This document shows, piece by piece, positions 5,630 through 9,910 of a stretch of DNA of 9,910 nt (its first letter is position 1; the number at the start of each line of letters is the position of its first letter). The stretch is taken from positions 1 to 9,910 of the forward strand of contig JAASTL010000016.1 of the NCBI GenBank assembly GCA_021767305.1. Direction: 5' to 3'. The notes under the pieces were generated by a model that saw only the letters and a list, made by a program, of their open reading frames with translations, did not search any database and was not told where the DNA came from. Both the position numbers and the translations under genes were made by a program. Source of the stretch: Piscirickettsiaceae bacterium. GTDB lineage: Bacteria > Pseudomonadota > Gammaproteobacteria > Thiomicrospirales > Thiomicrospiraceae.

Positions 5630-7657
5630 ATGCAAAACTGGCTAAACAATTTAACAATTAAGCAAAAGACCCGTTTTGGATTTGGTGTTATTTGGGCGGT
5701 GCTGGCTTTTATCACCATTCAAGCGGCAATCAATCTAGCGGTAGTGCGTTCAAGTATTTCTGAGGTGGTTGAGCAGCATCAACCTGTCGCCCTGCAAGCC
5801 AATGATTCTATGATGCAGTTGCAAAAAAGCATGAATCTATTGAGTCAATATATTTTGACTGGAGAGGAAGAAAAGCTGGCGTTGTTCCAAAAATCAATCG
5901 AAGATGTCAAAATCAAAATCAAAGCGGCACAAGATAATATTGCTCAATTTGATAATGAATCAGGGTTGATGCAAAGTTATTCAGAGTTGGCTGAAGATTT
6001 AAATGAGTTTGATGGTTTGGTTAAGGAGATAGAGCAAATCTCAACCAATCGTAATTTAAAATACCCCGCGTTTGATTACGTTAATCAAAACATGTTGCCT
6101 ATCGCCTCACAAACTCAGCAAATTATCAACGATATGGTCAACTCCGAACTTCACGAAAATGCTTTGGGAAGAAAGGCACTTCTATCGGACATTTTGAACC
6201 TGCAAAAAAACTGGCTGTCGGTCACCAGTAGTCTGCGTGGTTACATTGGTTTCAGAAACAGTGCGATGGAGATGGCAACCGATAACTACCTTGATGTCTA
6301 TGAATCTCTATTGCAGCGTATCCAGCAACAACAAAAAGTCGAGCTTACACTTGAAGAAGAGGATGGGCTGGTTCAGTTGTTGGATCTGTATGAAGAGTAT
6401 CGAGAGCACTTTATGATCACCAAGTCGATTCACGGTGGTGAGAAATGGCGCATGGATATTTGGCTGATGAATAACCGTGTGATTCCATTGTTGAGCAAAC
6501 TTGACGAACAGTTAAATGCGATTTCCAATCAAGCCGTGAGTGCGGTTGAAAAGATGAGTGAAGATGTGGTGCAGTCCAGTTTGAATAGCTTGATTTTGTT
6601 GCTGTTGATTTCAGCAATGGGGCAAATTGGTGGCATGATTATTTCCCGTAAAGTCACCCGTTCTGTGACTCAGCCTATTAGTGATATTGCCGGCGCCATG
6701 CAAGACATTGCCCAAGGTGAAGGTGATTTAACCCGCCGTCTTCCCGTAAATAATCGCGATGAAATGGGACAGCTGGCGGAGAATTTTAACCACTTTGTGG
6801 CACGCATTCATAATATGCTGGCAGAAGTTTATGCCACGGTAAAACTATTGGAAACCTCTTCTGCAAGCCTTATGAGTGTTACTCAGCAAACTAAGCAAGG
6901 CGCACAAAGGCAACTGGAGGCTACAGGTGGCCTCTCTGCTTCTATGATTGATATGGCAGCTAAATCAAAAAGTGTAGAAGATCATTCGCACAACACTTCT
7001 AGAGCGACCGAACAAGCAGCCGATAAAGTCAAACAGGGTGGTGATATGGTGTTAGGTACGGCAGATGAAATCCAAAAGCTCTCTGAAGGTATGAAGGCGA
7101 TGACGGTTGCAGTGAATAATCTGCGCGAAGATAGTGAGTCTATTGGTACCGTGGTTAGTGTGATTCGTGAGATTGCCGAACAAACCAATTTACTCTCTCT
7201 AAATGCCGCTATTGAAGCGGCACGAGCGGGTGAGCATGGACGAGGTTTTGCTGTGGTTGCCGATGAAGTGCGTGGTTTGGCAAAACGAACTCAAGAGTCG
7301 ACTTTGCAAATTGAGGGCATTATTGAACAGATCCGTCAAGCGACCTTATCCACCGTGCAAGTTGTCGAATCCGGACAAGAAGCGACTAAAGCGAGTTGTG
7401 ATGCAATTCAAAAAACTAAGTCTGCACTGCAACCGGCGATTATTTTGATGGATGATATTAATCAGATGAGTCATCAAATGGCGAGTGCCGCACACTCTCA
7501 GAATATGTTGGCGCAACAAATTAATCAGAATATCTCGCAGATTCATGAAGTAACGGAAAAAGCTGCTGCGGGTACCAATAGTACTGAGCAGGCGGGGCAT
7601 GATTTACAACGTTTGGCAGATAAACTGGAAAGCTTAGTGCATCAATTTAAGATTTAA
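5630..7657 (+). CDS. Methyl-accepting chemotaxis protein, large helical periplasmic sensor
   Basis: Transmembrane chemoreceptor of 675 residues that signals through CheW/CheA. Layout: short cytoplasmic start [15 protein letters not shown]1 about 18-38, periplasmic region about 39-317, TM2 about 318-338, HAMP about 338-392, then the signalling helices. The hairpin tip (about 514-554: [21 protein letters not shown], then [20 protein letters not shown]) is canonical. The periplasmic region of about 280 residues is predicted mostly helical and, with LRGYIGFRN (202-210), resembles the helical bimodular (HBM) domain of McpS-type receptors; this is inference and the ligand is unknown. The C-terminus ends LVHQFKI, with no NWETF-type CheR/CheB tether. 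Two in-frame TAA codons at 5621-5626 fix ATG 5630 as the earliest start, but no Shine-Dalgarno sequence is seen. It is a single-gene unit between two terminators, with no che or fla genes beside it. Confidence 0.95.
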   Translation: MQNWLNNLTIKQKTRFGFGVIWAVLAFITIQAAINLAVVRSSISEVVEQHQPVALQANDSMMQLQKSMNLLSQYILTGEEEKLALFQKSIEDVKIKIKAAQDNIAQFDNESGLMQSYSELAEDLNEFDGLVKEIEQISTNRNLKYPAFDYVNQNMLPIASQTQQIINDMVNSELHENALGRKALLSDILNLQKNWLSVTSSLRGYIGFRNSAMEMATDNYLDVYESLLQRIQQQQKVELTLEEEDGLVQLLDLYEEYREHFMITKSIHGGEKWRMDIWLMNNRVIPLLSKLDEQLNAISNQAVSAVEKMSEDVVQSSLNSLILLLLISAMGQIGGMIISRKVTRSVTQPISDIAGAMQDIAQGEGDLTRRLPVNNRDEMGQLAENFNHFVARIHNMLAEVYATVKLLETSSASLMSVTQQTKQGAQRQLEATGGLSASMIDMAAKSKSVEDHSHNTSRATEQAADKVKQGGDMVLGTADEIQKLSEGMKAMTVAVNNLREDSESIGTVVSVIREIAEQTNLLSLNAAIEAARAGEHGRGFAVVADEVRGLAKRTQESTLQIEGIIEQIRQATLSTVQVVESGQEATKASCDAIQKTKSALQPAIILMDDINQMSHQMASAAHSQNMLAQQINQNISQIHEVTEKAAAGTNSTEQAGHDLQRLADKLESLVHQFKI

Positions 7658-7665
7658 CTTATTAC

Positions 7666-7696
7666 TTAGCTAAGCATACTAAGTTTAGCAAGCATA
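7666..7696 (+). repeat. Short imperfect direct repeat after the chemoreceptor gene
   Basis: TTAGC-T-AAGCATA (7666-7678) recurs as TTAGCAAGCATA (7685-7696), differing by one inserted T, with starts 19 bp apart. The first copy also overlaps the palindrome CTTAGCTAAG (7665-7674). It lies just before the terminator. No function is evident. Confidence 0.45.
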
Positions 7697-7701
7697 ATAT
7701 T

Positions 7702-7726
7702 AACCCGCCTTTTGGCGGGTTTTTTT
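7702..7726 (+). terminator. Strong rho-independent terminator after the chemoreceptor gene
   Basis: AACCCGCC (7702-7709) pairs with GGCGGGTT (7714-7721) across a TTTT loop, with seven T from 7720. The compact GC-rich stem and T-tract make this a textbook intrinsic terminator. It isolates the chemoreceptor gene from lgt. Confidence 0.96.
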
Positions 7727-7767
7727 ATATTTAAGTTTCGTATTCAGAGCCGACTATTTAAATCATT

Positions 7768-7796
7768 TTCTCAGATCAATCTAGCTTCGTTATAAT
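7768..7796 (+). promoter_or_regulatory. Sigma-70 promoter for lgt-thyA-folA
   Basis: A perfect -10 box TATAAT (7791-7796) lies 17 bp after TTCTCA (7768-7773, 4 of 6 to TTGACA). Predicted start near 7803, leaving a leader of about 43 nt before lgt. Its place just after a terminator and before three co-directional genes supports the call. It was read by eye; the start is not mapped. Confidence 0.6.
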
Positions 7797-7845
7797 GCTG
7801 TTACATTTTATGACTTACTAAAAACACAAAACAAACGGAATAAAT

Positions 7846-8649
7846 ATGTGGTCCTACCCTGAGATTGATCCGGTCGCTTTAGATTTAGGTATTATACAAG
7901 TCCATTGGTACGGGCTCATGTACCTCTTGGCGTTTGCGGGTGGCTGGCTGTATGGTGTTTATCGTGCTAAAACGCGTGAGCCTTGGAATACTGAAATGGT
8001 AGGTGACTTACTATTCTATGTGGCCTTAGGTGTTATTTTAGGTGGCCGTATTGGTTACATTCTGTTTTATGATTTTGCCCACTATATAACCGCACCTTTG
8101 GATGTATTTAAAGTCTGGCAGGGTGGCATGTCATTCCATGGCGGTTTGTTGGGTGTCATTATTGCCATGGTGTTGTTTGCAAAAAAAACCGAACAAAGCT
8201 TTTTACAGGTAGCAGACTTTGTGGCGCCGCTAATTCCTATTGGGCTCTTTACCGGTCGCATTGGCAATTTCATTAATGGCGAACTTTGGGGTAAACCAAC
8301 CGATTCCAGTTTAGGCATGTGGGTTTATGATCCTGCAGTGCAGCAGACTATTCAGAAATACCCAACCCAATTACTTGAAGCCTTATTAGAAGGCGTGGTG
8401 CTGTTTATTATTCTTGCCATCTATTCCCGCACTCCGAGAAAACCGGGTGCGGTGGCAGGCATGTTCTTGCTTGGTTATGGTGTGTTTAGATTTTTAGTTG
8501 AATTCTGGCGAGTGCCAGATCAGCAGCTTGGTTATTTGATGTGGGATTGGCTCACTATGGGGCAGGTGCTCTCTACGCCCATGATTTTGGTTGGGGCTTA
8601 TTTCATTTTAAGAAAGTCTGCGCAAACCGGTTCTTCGGTAAACGCTTAG
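7846..8649 (+). CDS. lgt: Phosphatidylglycerol--prolipoprotein diacylglyceryl transferase
   Basis: Lgt is the inner-membrane enzyme that moves diacylglyceryl from phosphatidylglycerol to the lipobox cysteine of prolipoproteins, the first step of lipoprotein maturation. It has 267 residues (E. coli 291) and about seven hydrophobic segments. Recognisable parts: IQVHWYGLMY near the N-terminus (17-26), LGGRIGYILFYD (65-76), GGMSFHGGLLG (93-103, His98 at the place of the essential HGG histidine), the Lgt signature GRIGNFINGELWG (137-149, Arg138), and FRFLVEFWRVPD (214-225, with Arg222 at a conserved arginine). The start ATG has CGGAA with 6 nt between GGA and the ATG. It is the first gene after a terminator and a good promoter, with thyA 27 bp downstream; lgt-thyA adjacency is also found in E. 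coli. Confidence 0.97.
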   Translation: MWSYPEIDPVALDLGIIQVHWYGLMYLLAFAGGWLYGVYRAKTREPWNTEMVGDLLFYVALGVILGGRIGYILFYDFAHYITAPLDVFKVWQGGMSFHGGLLGVIIAMVLFAKKTEQSFLQVADFVAPLIPIGLFTGRIGNFINGELWGKPTDSSLGMWVYDPAVQQTIQKYPTQLLEALLEGVVLFIILAIYSRTPRKPGAVAGMFLLGYGVFRFLVEFWRVPDQQLGYLMWDWLTMGQVLSTPMILVGAYFILRKSAQTGSSVNA

Positions 8650-8676
8650 CAAAAACTATTAAAGAAAGACAAAGTT

Positions 8677-9510
8677 ATGCAACAGTATTTAGATTTACTC
8701 AATCATATTTTGGAAAATGGTACCGATAAAGGTGATCGAACCGGAACTGGAACTCGTTCTGTTTTTGGCTACCAAATGCGCTTTAATCTGCAAGAAGGTT
8801 TTCCGTTAGTTACTACCAAAAAACTCCATTTAAAGTCGATTATTCATGAACTGCTATGGTTTTTGAGCGGTGACACCAATATTAAATATCTAAAAGAAAA
8901 TGGGGTGCGTATTTGGGATGAATGGGCAACCGAAGAGGGTGACTTAGGTCCGCTTTATGGCAAGCAGTGGGTGGCCTGGGAAAAACCCAACGGCGAAACC
9001 ATTAACCAGATTGCCGAGGTGATTGAGACCTTAAAAAATAATCCGAATAGCCGTCGCATGATTGTTTCAGCTTGGAATCCAGCCGACCTACCGGATGAAT
9101 CGATTAGCCCTCAAGAGAATGTCAAACAAGGTCGAATGGCTCTGGCAACTTGCCATGCCTTTTTTCAGTTTTATGTGGCTGAAGGCAAACTCTCCTGCCA
9201 GCTTTATCAGCGCAGCGCGGACACCTTCCTTGGGGTGCCATTCAATATCGCCAGTTACGCGTTGCTGGTGCATATGATTGCCCAACAAACAGGGCTTGAT
9301 GTGGGTGATTTTGTTTGGACTGGAGGTGATGTGCATCTGTATAACAACACCATGGAACAGGCAAGAACCCAGATTCAGCGTGAACCTTACCCTTTACCTA
9401 AACTCGTTATTAAACGTCATCCCGAATCGATTTTTGATTACCAGTTTGATGACTTTGAAATTGTCGATTACCAAAGTCATCCGCATATTAAAGCGCAGGT
9501 ATCGGTATGA
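8677..9510 (+). CDS. thyA: Thymidylate synthase
   Basis: Cytoplasmic enzyme that methylates dUMP to dTMP using methylene-tetrahydrofolate and releases dihydrofolate. It has 277 residues (E. coli 264). Seen: the phosphate-binding DRTGTGTRS (20-28, Arg21), the folate and dUMP site WDEW (80-83), [10 protein letters not shown] (125-134, Arg126/127), catalytic Cys159 in [18 protein letters not shown] (178-182), NIASYALL (190-197), and HLY (220-222). Two differences from E. coli: about 13 extra residues before the active site (about 139-152, [17 protein letters not shown] region), and Thr rather than Pro immediately before the catalytic Cys. The extra loop is familiar from some other gammaproteobacterial ThyA proteins. 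The upstream ribosome site is weak (AAAGAAAGA), so translation may rely partly on lgt. The stop overlaps the folA start by 4 nt. Confidence 0.98.
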   Translation: MQQYLDLLNHILENGTDKGDRTGTGTRSVFGYQMRFNLQEGFPLVTTKKLHLKSIIHELLWFLSGDTNIKYLKENGVRIWDEWATEEGDLGPLYGKQWVAWEKPNGETINQIAEVIETLKNNPNSRRMIVSAWNPADLPDESISPQENVKQGRMALATCHAFFQFYVAEGKLSCQLYQRSADTFLGVPFNIASYALLVHMIAQQTGLDVGDFVWTGGDVHLYNNTMEQARTQIQREPYPLPKLVIKRHPESIFDYQFDDFEIVDYQSHPHIKAQVSV

Positions 9511-9910
9511 AGATTGCCATGATTGCCGCTATGGCTAAAAATCGTACCATTGGGTTTGATAATGATATGCCGTGGCATCTCCCGGATGATCTAAAGTTTT
9601 TTAAAGCTAAAACCACAGGTAAACCAGTGATTATGGGGCGTAGAACCTTTGAGTCGATTGGTTCAAGGCCTTTACCGAATCGCGTGAATTTTGTAGTCAG
9701 TCGACAAGCGTATTTAGCTACTAATGGCGCTATCTTAGTTGCCTCAGTGGATGAAGCCTTAGCGCATATTGAGGCTAACAATGGCGCTGTGGAAGAGGTC
9801 ATTATTATGGGTGGCGGTCAGCTCTATCAACAAATGCTAGCATCAGCAGATAAACTTTATGTCACTTTGATTGATGCGGAAATTGAGGGGGATACTCATT
9901 TCCCTGATTG
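9507..9910 (+). CDS. folA: Dihydrofolate reductase, N-terminal part (3' truncated by window edge)
   Basis: Reduces dihydrofolate to tetrahydrofolate with NADPH, replenishing the cofactor that ThyA oxidises. The frame starts at the ATG inside ATGA shared with the thyA stop and stays open to the last base, giving 134 codons of an expected 160-170. It closely resembles E. coli Fol[32 protein letters not shown] start with the catalytic acid at Asp28 (E. coli Asp27), [14 protein letters not shown] (39-52), MGGGQLY (101-107) for NADPH, and [17 protein letters not shown] (118-134). AGG at 9497-9499 within thyA gives 7-nt spacing to the ATG. The overlap implies translational coupling. No unusual residue is seen in the part present; the C-terminal strand is outside the window. 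Confidence 0.97.
   Translation, partial: MKIAMIAAMAKNRTIGFDNDMPWHLPDDLKFFKAKTTGKPVIMGRRTFESIGSRPLPNRVNFVVSRQAYLATNGAILVASVDEALAHIEANNGAVEEVIIMGGGQLYQQMLASADKLYVTLIDAEIEGDTHFPD

Noticed and set aside
7203..7448. 81-codon open frame inside the chemoreceptor signalling region
   Set aside because: Covered by the strongly conserved hairpin region in the correct frame; Arg/Lys/Leu-rich nonsense-like composition.
9488..9802. 104-codon open frame on the minus strand across the thyA-folA junction
   Set aside because: Antisense to two clear coding frames, with no recognisable domain; a shadow frame.

Overview
This window is ordinary, well-packed gammaproteobacterial chromosome of low to moderate GC. 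All genes lie on the + strand. The protein sequences (MraY, MurD, FtsW, MurG, Lgt, ThyA, FolA) resemble gammaproteobacterial versions. The AT-rich base use and a large chemoreceptor suggest a motile marine or aquatic lineage, possibly the Thiomicrospira/Hydrogenovibrio/Thiomicrorhabdus group. That last assignment is an impression, not something the sequence proves.

Region 1 (1-5349) is the middle of a division and cell wall (dcw) cluster: the 3' part of mraY, then murD, ftsW and murG, closely spaced or abutting. These genes make lipid I (MraY), add D-glutamate to UDP-MurNAc-L-Ala (MurD), polymerise septal glycan (FtsW) and convert lipid I to lipid II (MurG). The usual next genes (murC, murB, ddl, ftsQ, ftsA, ftsZ) are absent. 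Instead an NADP-type short-chain dehydrogenase/reductase of unknown substrate follows murG after 83 bp, and the block closes at a strong intrinsic terminator (5310-5349).

Region 2 (5350-7726) holds one methyl-accepting chemotaxis protein with its own long, unusual leader. The leader contains a 12-bp tandem repeat, a sigma-54-like -24/-12 element, a competing sigma-70-like promoter, a 13-bp stem-loop and a small dyad, and there is no Shine-Dalgarno sequence before the start codon. The gene ends at a second strong terminator (7702-7726).

Region 3 (7727-9910) starts with a good sigma-70 promoter and carries lgt (prolipoprotein diacylglyceryl transferase), thyA (thymidylate synthase) and the 5' part of folA (dihydrofolate reductase). 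thyA and folA overlap by 4 nt, which couples the enzyme that makes dihydrofolate to the enzyme that recycles it. The window ends inside folA.

I found no mobile element, RNA gene, CRISPR array, defence system or clearly new multi-gene system. The points most worth a second look are a His in place of a near-invariant Asn in MurD, the break in the dcw gene order after murG, and the layered regulatory leader of the chemoreceptor gene.
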